A stretch of DNA of 64,000 nucleotides, taken from the NCBI GenBank assembly GCA_016721505.1, contig JADKHX010000012.1, positions 62,001 to 126,000 on the forward strand. The letters are read 5' to 3'. Under the pieces are notes generated by a model, which did no database searches, was not told where the DNA came from, and was given only the letters and a program-made list of their open reading frames with translations. Positions 51,461-61,138 of this stretch are shown piece after piece; the first letter of the stretch is position 1; the number at the start of each line of letters is the position of its first letter. The stretch comes from Rhodocyclaceae bacterium. Lineage in GTDB: Bacteria; Pseudomonadota; Gammaproteobacteria; Burkholderiales; Rhodocyclaceae. A program made the position numbers and the translations under genes.

Positions 51461-53671
51461 ATGAAACTTAAATCATCGTTCAAATTCTTAGTCACTACAT
51501 TGGCATTTGCGCTGCTATCCAGCGCAACGTTTGCGTTGGATGCCGGAACGCAACGCCCGACGCAACTCGAACCCATCCCGCAGCAGACACAAGCGGCGCG
51601 CTTGGCGGCAGAGGTATTGACGCGCTATCACTACAAAGCCATGCCGCTGGACGATGCGATGTCAGAGAAAATTTTTGACAAATATCTCAAAGCATTGGAT
51701 CCCGAGAAAATGTTTTTTGTACAGGCGGATGTCGATCAACTTTCCATCAACCGAAAGAGTCTGGATGACGCTGTGCTGACTGAAAATTTGACCGTGCCGT
51801 TCAGTATTTACAACCGTTATTCGGAGCGCGCGGTGGAGCGTTTTACTTATGCGCGTAGTTTGCTCAAAAGCAAGTTTGATTTTGATCAGGACGAGGCTTT
51901 TCAATTTACTCGGCGCAACGCAGCATGGCCGAAATCCGAGCTTGAGGTGCAAGACCTTTGGCGCAAGCGGGTAAAAAACGATTGGCTGCGAATTAAGCTT
52001 GCAGGTAAGGACGACAAAAGTATTGCCGCCACACTGGATAAGCGTTATGAAACTACGCTAAAGCGTATTGCGCGGCTGAAAAGTGAAGACGCTTTTCAGA
52101 CCTTTATGAACGCCTACACCACGGCGATAGAGCCGCATACCAACTATATGGGGCCACGTCGTGCCGAGGAGTTTGATATTTCGATGCGGCTCTCATTGAC
52201 TGGTATCGGCGCCACACTCACTGAGCGTGATGACTACACGACGATACGGGATTTGAGCACTGGCGGACCGGCCGCATTATCGGGCAAGCTCAAAATCGGC
52301 GATCGAATTGTGGCGGTCGGCCAAGGCGAGAATGGTGCTATGGTAGATATTCGCGGCTGGCGCCAGGACGATGCCGTGGCCTTGATTCGCGGCCCATTGG
52401 ATACTGTAGTGCGGCTGGAAATTTTGCCGGCAGATGTCGGTGCCGAGGGCAAGAGCAAGATAGTGTCATTGGTGCGTAAAAAAATTACGCTGGAAGATCA
52501 ATCTGCCAAGAAAAAAATACTTGCGGTGAAAGACGGCGGAAGCACGCGGCGCATCGGCGTGATCTCCTTGCCCGGTTTCTATGAGGATTTTGCTGCGCGG
52601 CAAAAAGGCGACCCAAATTACAAAAGCGCCACTCGCGATGTCGCCCGCTTGCTCGGTGAGTTAAAAAAGGAAAATGTCGATAGCGTATTGCTTGATCTGC
52701 GCAACAACGGCGGCGGCTCTTTAAACGAAGCGATTGAGCTTACTGGTTTGTTTATTGGTGCCGGCCCGGTGGTGCAACAGCGGGATGCCAAAGGCGAACT
52801 GATGGTCGGCAAAAACGTCAAGACTGCTGCCGTGTGGAGCGGTCCTATGGGAGTGTTGGTCAATCAAGGATCAGCATCAGCATCTGAAATTTTTGCAGCC
52901 GCGATTCAAGACTATGGGCGTGGTTTGGTCATCGGTATGCAAAGTTTCGGCAAAGGCACAGTGCAAGGTGTTATAGATCTTGATCGTATTGCGCGAAACG
53001 ATAAAGCAAAATTTGGCGAATTGAAACTTACCGTGGCGCAGTTTTTCCGCATCAATGGTGGCACCACACAGCTGCGCGGTGTGATACCCGACATCGTGTT
53101 TCCGAGTGTGACTGATCCTGATAATTTTGGTGAAGTAAGCTACACCAATGCACTACCGTGGGTCGAAGTTAAACCAGCAATCTACTCGCCGGCCGGTGAC
53201 GTGAAATTGGTGTTGCCTGAGTTGCTTAAGCGCTCTGCAGCGCGAACCAAAGTTGATAAAGAGTTTCAATTCCTCAATGAGGATGTCGCTGAGTTCAAAG
53301 CTATCCGTGAAAAAAATCGGATATCACTGAATCAAACTGAGCGCCGTAACGAGCAAAAAACTCAAGAGTCCAGAGAGGCTGCTCGTGAAGCAAAGCGCAA
53401 TGCCGACAAACGGGTGCGCAAAGATGTGATCGTTGAAGGCGCCTCTGAAAAGCCTACCGCTGCAAAGAAGCCACAAACCCGTGATGATGGTCTGCAAGCC
53501 GATGAGCGCAGCATTCAAGCCCAATTAGCGGAAGAAAAGGCCGACAAAAACGCTGATGACATATTGCTCTCCGAAGCGGCACGTATTCTTAGCGATGAGA
53601 TAGATATTCGCACAAGCGCACCGCACCTGCTAGCCGAAGCCAAATCAGTATCAAATTCAGCTGCACCTTAA
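51461..53671 (+). CDS. prc: Tail-specific carboxy-terminal protease (Prc/CtpA, S41 family)
   Basis: 736 residues with a signal peptide (FKFLVTTLAFALLSSATFA). N-terminal DUF3340-like region, PDZ domain (GIGATLTERDDYTTIRDLSTGGPAALSG, near 250-300), then the S41 core with LLDLRNNGGGSLNEAIEL, catalytic Ser in GSASASEIFAA and catalytic Lys in MQSFGKGTVQG. The C-terminus is a charged helical domain (REAAREAKRNADKRVR). It trims or degrades periplasmic proteins from their C-termini. ATG 51461 follows TGAGGCAAAG; a GTG at 51440 would add seven residues. Confidence 0.91.
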   Translation: MKLKSSFKFLVTTLAFALLSSATFALDAGTQRPTQLEPIPQQTQAARLAAEVLTRYHYKAMPLDDAMSEKIFDKYLKALDPEKMFFVQADVDQLSINRKSLDDAVLTENLTVPFSIYNRYSERAVERFTYARSLLKSKFDFDQDEAFQFTRRNAAWPKSELEVQDLWRKRVKNDWLRIKLAGKDDKSIAATLDKRYETTLKRIARLKSEDAFQTFMNAYTTAIEPHTNYMGPRRAEEFDISMRLSLTGIGATLTERDDYTTIRDLSTGGPAALSGKLKIGDRIVAVGQGENGAMVDIRGWRQDDAVALIRGPLDTVVRLEILPADVGAEGKSKIVSLVRKKITLEDQSAKKKILAVKDGGSTRRIGVISLPGFYEDFAARQKGDPNYKSATRDVARLLGELKKENVDSVLLDLRNNGGGSLNEAIELTGLFIGAGPVVQQRDAKGELMVGKNVKTAAVWSGPMGVLVNQGSASASEIFAAAIQDYGRGLVIGMQSFGKGTVQGVIDLDRIARNDKAKFGELKLTVAQFFRINGGTTQLRGVIPDIVFPSVTDPDNFGEVSYTNALPWVEVKPAIYSPAGDVKLVLPELLKRSAARTKVDKEFQFLNEDVAEFKAIREKNRISLNQTERRNEQKTQESREAAREAKRNADKRVRKDVIVEGASEKPTAAKKPQTRDDGLQADERSIQAQLAEEKADKNADDILLSEAARILSDEIDIRTSAPHLLAEAKSVSNSAAP

Positions 53672-53689
53672 TTCGACGCCAGGCAAGCT

Positions 53690-55033
53690 ATGCAACTCAC
53701 CAAAAAGTACACCGCTGCCCGAATCTCGACTTTGTTTTTTTGCCTTTGCCTGCTTGGCGCTTGTGGCGATAGCTCAAAGCTCCCGCCACAAGCCAGTTTT
53801 GGACCCAAGCCAACTTTGCCTGAACCATCGTCTGGTGCATTGCCCACGATAAAAATCGCCAAAGCCACCGGTTGGCCTGCCGGTGTTATGCCCGTGGCGG
53901 CGGCAGGTCTGTTGGTAAAGGCATTCGCCAGCGGGCTGGATCACCCGCGCTGGGTCTATGTGCTGCCCAACGGTGATGTGTTGGTGGCCGAATCCAATGC
54001 ACCAGCTGATCGGCCCGACGAATATTCTGGCCCGGTCGGCATGATCGCAAAATTTGTAATGAATCGTGCCGGGGCAGGAGTGCCCAGCGCCAATCGAATC
54101 ACGCTATTGCGTGATGCCGATGGCGATGGAGTTGCCGAGACGCGCACGGTGTTTTTACAGAATCTCAATTCGCCCATCGGCATGGCGCTGGTCGGCAACG
54201 ATTTTTACGTCGCTAATACCGACGCCGTTATGCGCTACAAGTACATCGACGGCCAAACCAGTGTTACCGACAAAGGCGTAAAAATCGTCGATCTGCCAGC
54301 TGGCACGATCAATCATCATTGGACGAAAAATTTAATTGCCAATCAAGCCAGCGGCGAAGCACTGCGGCTTTATGTGACGGTTGGTTCGAACAGTAACGTC
54401 GCCGAACACGGCATGGAAGTCGAAGCAAATCGCGCTGCAATTTTGGAGGTCAATCCAATCACTAGGCAAACGCGAATTTTTGCTTCAGGTTTGCGTAATC
54501 CAAACGGTATGGACTGGCAAGCACAAACTGGAGCGCTGTGGACGGCTGTGAATGAGCGCGACGAAATCGGCAGCGACCTAGTGCCCGACTACATGACCTC
54601 AGTCAAAGATGGCGCGTTTTACGGCTGGCCGTATAGCTACTACGGCCAACATGTTGACACTCGCGTCAAGCCACCACAACCCGATTTAGTCGCCAAAGCG
54701 GTTCCGCCCGACTATGCGCTTGGCACCCACACTGCATCACTCGGTTTAGTTTTTTCACGCGGCGATGCGCTGCCAGAAATCTATCGCAACGGCGCCTTCA
54801 TCGGCCAACACGGCTCATGGAATCGCCGCCCGGTCAGCGGCTACAAAGTCATTTTCGTACCCTTCACCAACGGTGTGCCCAACGGCATGCCGGTCGACGT
54901 GCTGACTGGTTTTCTCGATGCCAACGGCCAAGCCCAAGGCCGTCCGGTTGGCGTGGCGATCGACACACGCGGCGCGTTGTTGGTGGCTGACGATGTGGGG
55001 AATATTGTTTGGCGGGTTAGTGCAGGGAAATAA
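53690..55033 (+). CDS. PQQ-dependent sugar (sorbosone/aldose) dehydrogenase lipoprotein
   Basis: 447 residues with a lipobox in FFCLCLLGACGDSS. Six-bladed propeller of the GSDH/YliI class: LDHPRWVYVLPNGDVLVAESNAP, GLRNPNGMDWQAQTGALWTAVNERDEIG, and YFGWPYSYYGQH-type DGAFYGWPYSYYGQHVD with residues that bind PQQ and Ca. It oxidises aldose sugars in the periplasm or at the membrane; the acceptor is unknown. Ends 6 bp before a strong inverted repeat. Confidence 0.88.
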   Translation: MQLTKKYTAARISTLFFCLCLLGACGDSSKLPPQASFGPKPTLPEPSSGALPTIKIAKATGWPAGVMPVAAAGLLVKAFASGLDHPRWVYVLPNGDVLVAESNAPADRPDEYSGPVGMIAKFVMNRAGAGVPSANRITLLRDADGDGVAETRTVFLQNLNSPIGMALVGNDFYVANTDAVMRYKYIDGQTSVTDKGVKIVDLPAGTINHHWTKNLIANQASGEALRLYVTVGSNSNVAEHGMEVEANRAAILEVNPITRQTRIFASGLRNPNGMDWQAQTGALWTAVNERDEIGSDLVPDYMTSVKDGAFYGWPYSYYGQHVDTRVKPPQPDLVAKAVPPDYALGTHTASLGLVFSRGDALPEIYRNGAFIGQHGSWNRRPVSGYKVIFVPFTNGVPNGMPVDVLTGFLDANGQAQGRPVGVAIDTRGALLVADDVGNIVWRVSAGK

Positions 55034-55039
55034 AACAAC

Positions 55040-55113
55040 TTTGTAGGTCGGAATTTATTCCGACGTTTTCAAAGTCAATCACCTCCGTGTCGGAATAAAT
55101 TCCGACCTACAAA
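55040..55113. repeat. Perfect 25-bp inverted repeat with 24-nt loop
   Basis: Arms 55040-55064 and 55089-55113 are exact reverse complements (TTTGTAGGTCGGAAT at the outer end), and each arm itself contains a GTCGGAAT/ATTCCGAC dyad. It lies between two convergent genes, so it can act as a bidirectional terminator, but its sequence also resembles widespread REP-type elements. Confidence 0.85.
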
Positions 55114-55158
55114 ACAACGCAGGTCGCTCCGATCCGACCCTAGCTCGTTGATGCCAGG

Positions 55159-56205
55159 TCAATGTAGATGCCTATGATGCGCATCGGGGTAGTGCTGATG
55201 AGTATGCTTTGTGGCCTCGTGGGAATGCCGATGTGAATGGCGAATTGCGTCAGCGCAGAATGCGTCGTGGCTGTGCTGATGATGTGCATCGTGCTCATGC
55301 TCATGATCGTGCTCAAGCACATCATGTGTGTGCGAATGTTCATGCGCTTCGCTCAGGTGCAGCCAAATACCACAGGCCATAAAGCCGCCGGCAAGTAATA
55401 GTAAAAGCGTCACCGGCTCTCCCATCAGGATTGCTAACAGCGCTCCAAACAGTGGTGCGACAGAAAAATACGCACCGGTTCTGGCGGTTCCCAAGTGGCG
55501 CAGTCCAAGCACGAACAGCACGAGACTGATGCCATAGGCAAACATACCGATAACCAACGCGACCACTGTGTCGGCAGGTGTTGGCAGCGTCGCACCAAGG
55601 GAAATGGCGACTAGGAAATTGATAGATCCAGCAACCAAACCCTTGGTCGAAGCAATCCAGCTGGCATCGTTCAAGGACACTTTGCGCGTCAAGTTGTTGT
55701 CAATTGCCCAAGCGAGGCAGGCACCAAGAATCGCCAGCGACGGCCACAGTGCGTCAATTCGCATTTCACTTGGCCACGTCAGCAAGGCCGCGCCGACAAC
55801 TATGGCAGCCATGCCCAATGCAATGCGCCTGTCGAAGTTTTCCTTGAACACAAACCAGGCCAATAGCGCGGTAAAAACACCTTCCATATTGAGCAGCAAT
55901 GCGGTCGCCGAGGCCGTGCTTGCGCTCAGTCCGAACATCAACAAAACCGGGCCGACCACCCCACCGGATAGCACTGCGCCCAGAAACCAGAGGCGCTCAT
56001 TGCGCGGCAAAGTGACCGGCGCGGCGTGGGTAATGCGTCGATAAATTGCCAATCCCAGGCCCGAACCCAAATACAACAAACCCGCCAACATCCACGCGTC
56101 GACCGATTCAAGCAAGCGTTTTGCCAAGGGTGTCGCAGCCCCAAACAACAAGGCCGCGCCAAGCGCAGCGAAGATGCCGGGGTGTTTTAGCGACGTGAGA
56201 AACAT
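55159..56205 (-). CDS. EamA/DMT transporter with a His-rich C-terminal tail
   Basis: 348 residues. Ten transmembrane helices in two EamA repeats (GIFAALGAALLFGAATPLAKRLL, LPSLLAILGACLAWAIDNNLTRKV-type LAILGACLAWAIDNNLTRKVS). The 64-residue tail carries 23 histidines in HxH patterns, as in metal permeases, so divalent-metal export or binding is plausible. Ordinary EamA proteins lack this tail. Ends beside the 25-bp inverted repeat. Confidence 0.85.
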   Translation of the reverse strand: MFLTSLKHPGIFAALGAALLFGAATPLAKRLLESVDAWMLAGLLYLGSGLGLAIYRRITHAAPVTLPRNERLWFLGAVLSGGVVGPVLLMFGLSASTASATALLLNMEGVFTALLAWFVFKENFDRRIALGMAAIVVGAALLTWPSEMRIDALWPSLAILGACLAWAIDNNLTRKVSLNDASWIASTKGLVAGSINFLVAISLGATLPTPADTVVALVIGMFAYGISLVLFVLGLRHLGTARTGAYFSVAPLFGALLAILMGEPVTLLLLLAGGFMACGIWLHLSEAHEHSHTHDVLEHDHEHEHDAHHQHSHDAFCADAIRHSHRHSHEATKHTHQHYPDAHHRHLH

Positions 56206-56272
56206 AGGTTTTGTTGGTTACGTGACATGACAGACGACATCTTAGTCGCAGCGTAGTGAGGAAGCCTTGCTC

Positions 56273-56302
56273 GACGGCGTGTGGCCAGCACCAACTGGCG
56301 AA
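56273..56302 (+). repeat. Dispersed CCAGCACCAACTG repeat, copy 11
   Basis: Full form GACGGCGTGTGG then exact core and GGCGAATG, between the EamA gene and kup. Confidence 0.78.
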
Positions 56303-56320
56303 TGTTCATTTAACCCAAGC

Positions 56321-58195
56321 TCAAAGCACCACCTGCCCACCCAGTTCCACCACGCGATTTGCGGGGAGACCGAAGTAGCTAACCACGCTGCCGGCATTTC
56401 TGAACATGCCGACGAAAATCTTTTGTCGCCAGAATGACATCGCCGAATCCATGCTCGGAATCAAGGTCTCGCGGCCTATGAAATAGGAAGTGTCCATCAC
56501 TTCGAAACTCAGACCGTCCTCGCAGCACCATTCGAGCGCGTCGGGCAGATTGATCGTTTCCATGAAGCCGTAGAAAACTTTGACTTGCCAGAATCCATCG
56601 GCCAGGCTAGTCACCAACACACGGTGTGAATCGGTCAGGCGCGGCGTATCGAGAATATTCACCGCGACCAGCACCACGCGTTCGTGCAGTGCTTTGAAGT
56701 GCTTCAAACTATGCAGCATGGCATGCGGAACTTTATCGGGATTTGATGTCAAGAAAATCGCCGTGCCGGGTGTGCGCGGCACGTCTTCCACACCTTTGAT
56801 GAAGCTGTTGATATCCACCGCATCGGCGGCTTGGCGCTGGCTTAGCATGTCGCGGCCGCGCTTCCAGGTGGTCAGTAAGAGGAATACGCCGATACCAAAA
56901 ACCAGCGGGAACCAACCGCCATCTTGAATCTTGACAGTGTTGGCGGCGAAGAATGCGATATCAATAATGACGAACGCCGTGCAACCCAACAGCGCACGCC
57001 ACAGCGGCCAGCCCCACACGTAGCGGGCAACGAAAAATGCCAGTAAGTCGGTGATCAGCATGGTGCCGGTAACGGCGATGCCATAGGCCGCCGCGAGGTT
57101 GGTCGAGCTACCAAAACCAACCACCAGGGCAATCACCGCCACCAGCAAAAACCAATTGATACCCGGCAAATAAATTTGCCCAATCTGTTTATCCGACGTA
57201 TGGCTAATCGCCATGCGTGGCGCGAAACCAAGCTGTATCGCTTGCTGCGTAATCGAGAATGCGCCGGTGATAACAGCTTGCGAGGCGATCACCGTGGCCG
57301 CAGTGGCGAGTAAGACCATGGGGTACAAAAACCAATCGGGCGCAAGCAGATAGAAGGGATTTGAAATAGCGCTGGGTTCGCGCAGTAACAGCGCACCTTG
57401 GCCAAAATAATTCAGTAGCAGCGACGGCAAGGCCAGCATAAACCAACCGATTTGAATCGGCTTGCGGCCAAAATGCCCCATGTCGGCATACAGCGCTTCG
57501 GCACCGGTCAGCGCCAGTACGGCAGCGCCGAGCGCAAAAAATCCTAGCAGTCGATTGGTCTCAAAAAAGTGCAGCGCATATGACGGATCGAGCGCGCGCA
57601 AGATGTCGGGACTGGCTGTAATGCTATTGATGCCGAGCACGCCTATGGTCAAGAACCAGGCCACGACTATCGGCCCAAAAAATTTACCAACCGCTGCTGT
57701 GCCGTGGCGTTGCACTGCGAACAGCAAGACCAAAATCACGATGGAAATCGGCAACACATAGGGCTTGAAAGTGGGTGTCGCCACTTCCAATCCTTCGACT
57801 GCCGAGAGCACAGAAATCGCCGGTGTAATCACGCCGTCGCCATAAAAAAGTGCCGCACCGAACAAACCCAACATCATAATAGTCGTGCGCTTGGGTGAGC
57901 CTTGCGTCATCGGTCGTAAGGCCATCGCCATCAAGGCCATGATGCCGCCTTCACCTTTGTTATCGGCGCGCGTCATAAAGCTCACATATTTGAGACTGAC
58001 CACCAGCATCAGTGACCAGAAGAAAAATGAAAGTATGCCGAACACATTGTCTGGCGTAATCGGCACCGGATGGTGCGCGCCACCGAAAACTTCTTTGAGC
58101 GCATACAAAGGACTAGTGCCGATGTCGCCATAGACAACGCCGAGCGCCGCCAAGGAAAGCACGGCTAAATTTTTATTGCTGGTGGGAGTGGACAT
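56321..58195 (-). CDS. kup: Potassium transporter Kup
   Basis: 624 residues, about twelve transmembrane helices and a C-terminal cytoplasmic domain. The start ALGVVYGDIGTSPLYALKEVFGG is the Kup signature, with ALFYGDGVITPAISVLSAVEG near residue 115 and TGAEALYADMGHFG near 225. It imports potassium with protons. Directly upstream on the same strand are the kdpE/kdpD-type regulators, instead of a kdpFABC pump. Confidence 0.93.
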   Translation of the reverse strand: MSTPTSNKNLAVLSLAALGVVYGDIGTSPLYALKEVFGGAHHPVPITPDNVFGILSFFFWSLMLVVSLKYVSFMTRADNKGEGGIMALMAMALRPMTQGSPKRTTIMMLGLFGAALFYGDGVITPAISVLSAVEGLEVATPTFKPYVLPISIVILVLLFAVQRHGTAAVGKFFGPIVVAWFLTIGVLGINSITASPDILRALDPSYALHFFETNRLLGFFALGAAVLALTGAEALYADMGHFGRKPIQIGWFMLALPSLLLNYFGQGALLLREPSAISNPFYLLAPDWFLYPMVLLATAATVIASQAVITGAFSITQQAIQLGFAPRMAISHTSDKQIGQIYLPGINWFLLVAVIALVVGFGSSTNLAAAYGIAVTGTMLITDLLAFFVARYVWGWPLWRALLGCTAFVIIDIAFFAANTVKIQDGGWFPLVFGIGVFLLLTTWKRGRDMLSQRQAADAVDINSFIKGVEDVPRTPGTAIFLTSNPDKVPHAMLHSLKHFKALHERVVLVAVNILDTPRLTDSHRVLVTSLADGFWQVKVFYGFMETINLPDALEWCCEDGLSFEVMDTSYFIGRETLIPSMDSAMSFWRQKIFVGMFRNAGSVVSYFGLPANRVVELGGQVVL

Positions 58196-58225
58196 AGTGT
58201 GGAGTGAAGATTTGTAAATTGTGAT

Positions 58226-58924
58226 TCACGACTGAAAGCGATAGCCGACACCGGTTTCAGTCAGAAAATATTTTGGCTGGGTCGGATCGGCCTCTAGTTT
58301 TTGTCGCAGCCGACCGAGATAAATGCGCAAGTAGTGGCCTTGCTCGGCGTAGCCTGCGCCCCATACTTCTCGCATCAAATGACTATGCGTCAGCACTTTG
58401 CCGTTGCTGGCGAGCATCACGGCGAGCAGGCGATATTCGATTTTGGTCAGATGAATTTCAACGCCATCGCGGTGGACAATGCGACGCGAAAGGTCGACAT
58501 GAACGTCGCCGAATTCATAACACGGGGTCGCGTCAAAGCCTTGCCCGTGGCGGCGGAGCAGGGCGCGCACGCGGGCGAGCAATTCACCGATACCAAATGG
58601 TTTGGACAAATAATCATCCGCACCGGCATCCAGCGCGCCGATTTTGTCGTCTTCACCGCTGCGCGCCGAGAGTATCAGCACCGGCACTTTGGACCAGGTG
58701 CGCAGCTCGCGAATAAAGTCGATGCCGCTCATGTCGGGCAAGCCCAAATCGAGCAACACCAAGTCGACTTCTTCGCTCGCCACCTGCCGTAGCCCGTCGA
58801 CTGCGTTGGCGGATTCGCTGCACACACAAGCCTCGCGGCGTAGCGCATCGCAAACGAAGCGCCGTATCTGCGGCTCGTCTTCGATCACCAATACGTGTGC
58901 CGTAGTCGTACTCTTGGCACTCAT
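58226..58924 (-). CDS. kdpE: KdpE-like response regulator
   Basis: 232 residues. Receiver domain with IEDEPQIRRFVCDALR and phospho-acceptor Asp59 in LVLLDLGLPDMSG, LSKPFGIGEL Lys, then a winged helix (HLTKIEYRLLAVMLASNGKVLTHSHLMREVWG) closing TETGVGYRFQS, all KdpE features. ATG 58924 overlaps the kdpD stop (ATGA). It sits 30 bp upstream of kup, so it probably controls potassium uptake by Kup. Confidence 0.9.
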   Translation of the reverse strand: MSAKSTTTAHVLVIEDEPQIRRFVCDALRREACVCSESANAVDGLRQVASEEVDLVLLDLGLPDMSGIDFIRELRTWSKVPVLILSARSGEDDKIGALDAGADDYLSKPFGIGELLARVRALLRRHGQGFDATPCYEFGDVHVDLSRRIVHRDGVEIHLTKIEYRLLAVMLASNGKVLTHSHLMREVWGAGYAEQGHYLRIYLGRLRQKLEADPTQPKYFLTETGVGYRFQS

Positions 58925-60483
58925 ACACTGGCCTCTTCCGAAATTGCCGGTGGCACACCAAGTGGTAGCGTGAAGCGCACGCACGCACGGTTACACCCAC
59001 CCTCGGCGCAATTCTCGGCAACGATAGTGCCTTCATGCGCCAGTACTACTGCCTTGCAAATCGCCAGTCCCATGCCGGTGCCGCTCACTGACGAGTTGTG
59101 TTCACCGCGAACAAAAAGTTCAAATACTTCATCGAGTCGATCAGGCGGAAAGCCGACGCCATCATTGCACACGCTGACTTCCAAAAACCCATCTTGGGTA
59201 CGCGCCGACAAATGAATCCTGGCACCGGTCGCGGAATATTTCACGGCGTTTTCGAGCAGATTGCAGACCACGCGTTCCATCAACACGGCATCAAAATTGA
59301 GCAAGGGCAAATCGCGCGGCAGCTCTATTGTCAAGGCGCGATTGGCCAGCAGACCAGCCAGCAAACGGGTGCTTGAACCGATGATTTCTTCAAACGGTTG
59401 CCATTGCCGATTGAGCTTCACCTGTCCGTTTTTCAGCCGCGCCATCTCCAGCAGATTCGACAAAAGCCTGTGCATCGCATGCGCTTGATCGCGGATGATG
59501 GTAGCTGTTTCCGAGGCCGCATCATCCAATGACGGTGAGCTTTGCACCAGCGTATCGGCAAGGCCAACCAGCGTGGTGAGTGGCGTGCGTAAATCGTGCG
59601 AGAGCGATGACAAAATCGAATTTCGCAAGCGCTCGGCGGCCACCTGAAGCGCACTCTGGTGGGCAGCTTCGGCGTGATGAAGGCGCTCGACAGTCATCGC
59701 CACCAAGGACGCGACAGCTTCGAGCAATGGTCGATGCATACGGATAGCGTCGACATCGCTGGTCTGTGGTGTCACTGCAAGCACGCCATGAACTTTCACA
59801 AATTCGTGCGTTGGCGCAGCCAGTGGCAAAAAGATGATCGCCACACCCATACCGGCCAGAGTATCGGTCTCGACAATCATTTGTTGCGCAAAAGCCGAGT
59901 GCGCGAAGCTCTGTTCCATGCGGCCCAAATGATGCTTGCCGTATTCGTGAAAAGTGGTCTCGGCGTTGCCAGTCACACTAGTGTCAGCAACCAACAAGGT
60001 GACATCAAAGTCAATATCGTGAAGAAAAGTTTCCGCCGTGGCGGTGACTTGCTCCATCGTCAAACTCGCGCCAAGATCGCGCGCCAAGTCATACAGCGCA
60101 AACGTTTGCCGCTCCCGCATCTGCGCCGCCTGCGTGCGCTCGGCCACACGCGCGACCAAATGCGAAGTGATCAGCCCGACCACCAACATCACCGCGAAAG
60201 TCACCAAATATTGCACATCAGCAACCGCGAAAGACAGATGTGGCAAGACAAAGAAAAAGTCGAACAAAGCCACATTAAGAAACGCCGCAAGAATGGCCGG
60301 CCCGCGACCCAAGGTGACAGCAGTCACAAATACCGCGAGCAAAAACAACATCACGATGTTGGCCACATCAAGCTGATCCCGCACCGGCAGCGCAATCAGC
60401 GTTGTCACCACGCACAGCGCAACAGCCAGCGAAAAGCGCGTGCCTTGCGATTTGTGGGAGAGCATTTTGTTCATCATCGACAT
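58921..60483 (-). CDS. kdpD: Short KdpD-type sensor kinase lacking the N-terminal KdpD/Usp domains
   Basis: 520 residues, against about 890 for full KdpD. It starts at the four-helix DUF4118 region (SLAVALCVVTTLIALPVRDQLD, IVMLFLLAVFVTAVTLG), then a GAF domain and the HisKA/HATPase core: LSSLSHDLRTPLTTLVGLADTL, NLLENAVKYSATG, GTGMGLAICKAVVLAHEG. The whole cytoplasmic N-terminal half that binds ATP, Usp and phosphotransferase proteins is missing. No frame for it is seen upstream, so this is a natural short form, not a broken one. Confidence 0.87.
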   Translation of the reverse strand: MSMMNKMLSHKSQGTRFSLAVALCVVTTLIALPVRDQLDVANIVMLFLLAVFVTAVTLGRGPAILAAFLNVALFDFFFVLPHLSFAVADVQYLVTFAVMLVVGLITSHLVARVAERTQAAQMRERQTFALYDLARDLGASLTMEQVTATAETFLHDIDFDVTLLVADTSVTGNAETTFHEYGKHHLGRMEQSFAHSAFAQQMIVETDTLAGMGVAIIFLPLAAPTHEFVKVHGVLAVTPQTSDVDAIRMHRPLLEAVASLVAMTVERLHHAEAAHQSALQVAAERLRNSILSSLSHDLRTPLTTLVGLADTLVQSSPSLDDAASETATIIRDQAHAMHRLLSNLLEMARLKNGQVKLNRQWQPFEEIIGSSTRLLAGLLANRALTIELPRDLPLLNFDAVLMERVVCNLLENAVKYSATGARIHLSARTQDGFLEVSVCNDGVGFPPDRLDEVFELFVRGEHNSSVSGTGMGLAICKAVVLAHEGTIVAENCAEGGCNRACVRFTLPLGVPPAISEEASV

Positions 60484-60581
60484 TCGTTACCTTCAACCGA
60501 TGGGAGAAGTTTCCTATGCGCGATGTAAAAACGGTGTAAATATTGGAATGTGGGCGAGCGTGCTGAATTAGACAACTAGGT

Positions 60582-60610
60582 GACGGCGTGTTGTCAGCAC
60601 CAACTGGTGA
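60582..60610 (+). repeat. Dispersed CCAGCACCAACTG repeat, copy 12
   Basis: TGACGGCGTGTTG then core TCAGCACCAACTG (one mismatch) and GTGA, about 100 bp upstream of kdpD. Confidence 0.68.
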
Positions 60611-60900
60611 GATTTGAGGTCGCGCTTACTTCATAGGTAAACCGTTGTCTGTCCCCTATTGTTTCGCTGACGCGTCAATACTTCTGCACAAAAAATGCTC
60701 GCAAGTGAAAGCATAAGTCTTATCAGAGGTTAGCTAAATCTAGCGCACCCGAAACCAGACAGTGACTACCGGCAATGGATGCGATGAGCTTGAGTCCCTA
60801 CAACCGACCCACGTTACGCAGAAATCATATCAGTCTTCGCATACCCAATCGCATTTTGATGTACAGCGTGTTGAGCAAGACCCGCTTCCCCTCTGAGCCG

Positions 60901-61105
60901 CCGAGTTTCGTAGGCTTGTCCCGGGAATTCCAGTCGCGTTGTCCGAGCGGGTTTCATCGCGAGTTTAGCGACTGGCCGGGACAAGGCTGTGGAACTCGGG
61001 TAGCCCGCAGGGCCGGGGAAGGGGGCGCGTTTCTTTGGTTCTATTCTTGCCGCGCAGCAAGAAAGAACTCGGCTGTCGGGCCGAGTCCCGACTCGGACGT
61101 CGAAC
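60901..61105. repeat. Complex imperfect palindromic element
   Basis: CCGAGTTTCGTAGGCTTGTC (60901-) pairs with GACAAGGCTGTGGAACTCGG (-60999) with few mismatches, and CCAGTCGC pairs with GCGACTGG inside it. A second hairpin joins GTTCTATTCTTGC (61038-61050) and GCAAGAAAGAAC (61057-61068), and a third is around GTCGGGCCGAGTCCCGACTC. GC-rich compared with neighbours. Looks like a dispersed structured element rather than coding DNA. Confidence 0.65.
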
Positions 61106-61138
61106 GATCAACTAGTCACATCGGAAAAAACATCTATC

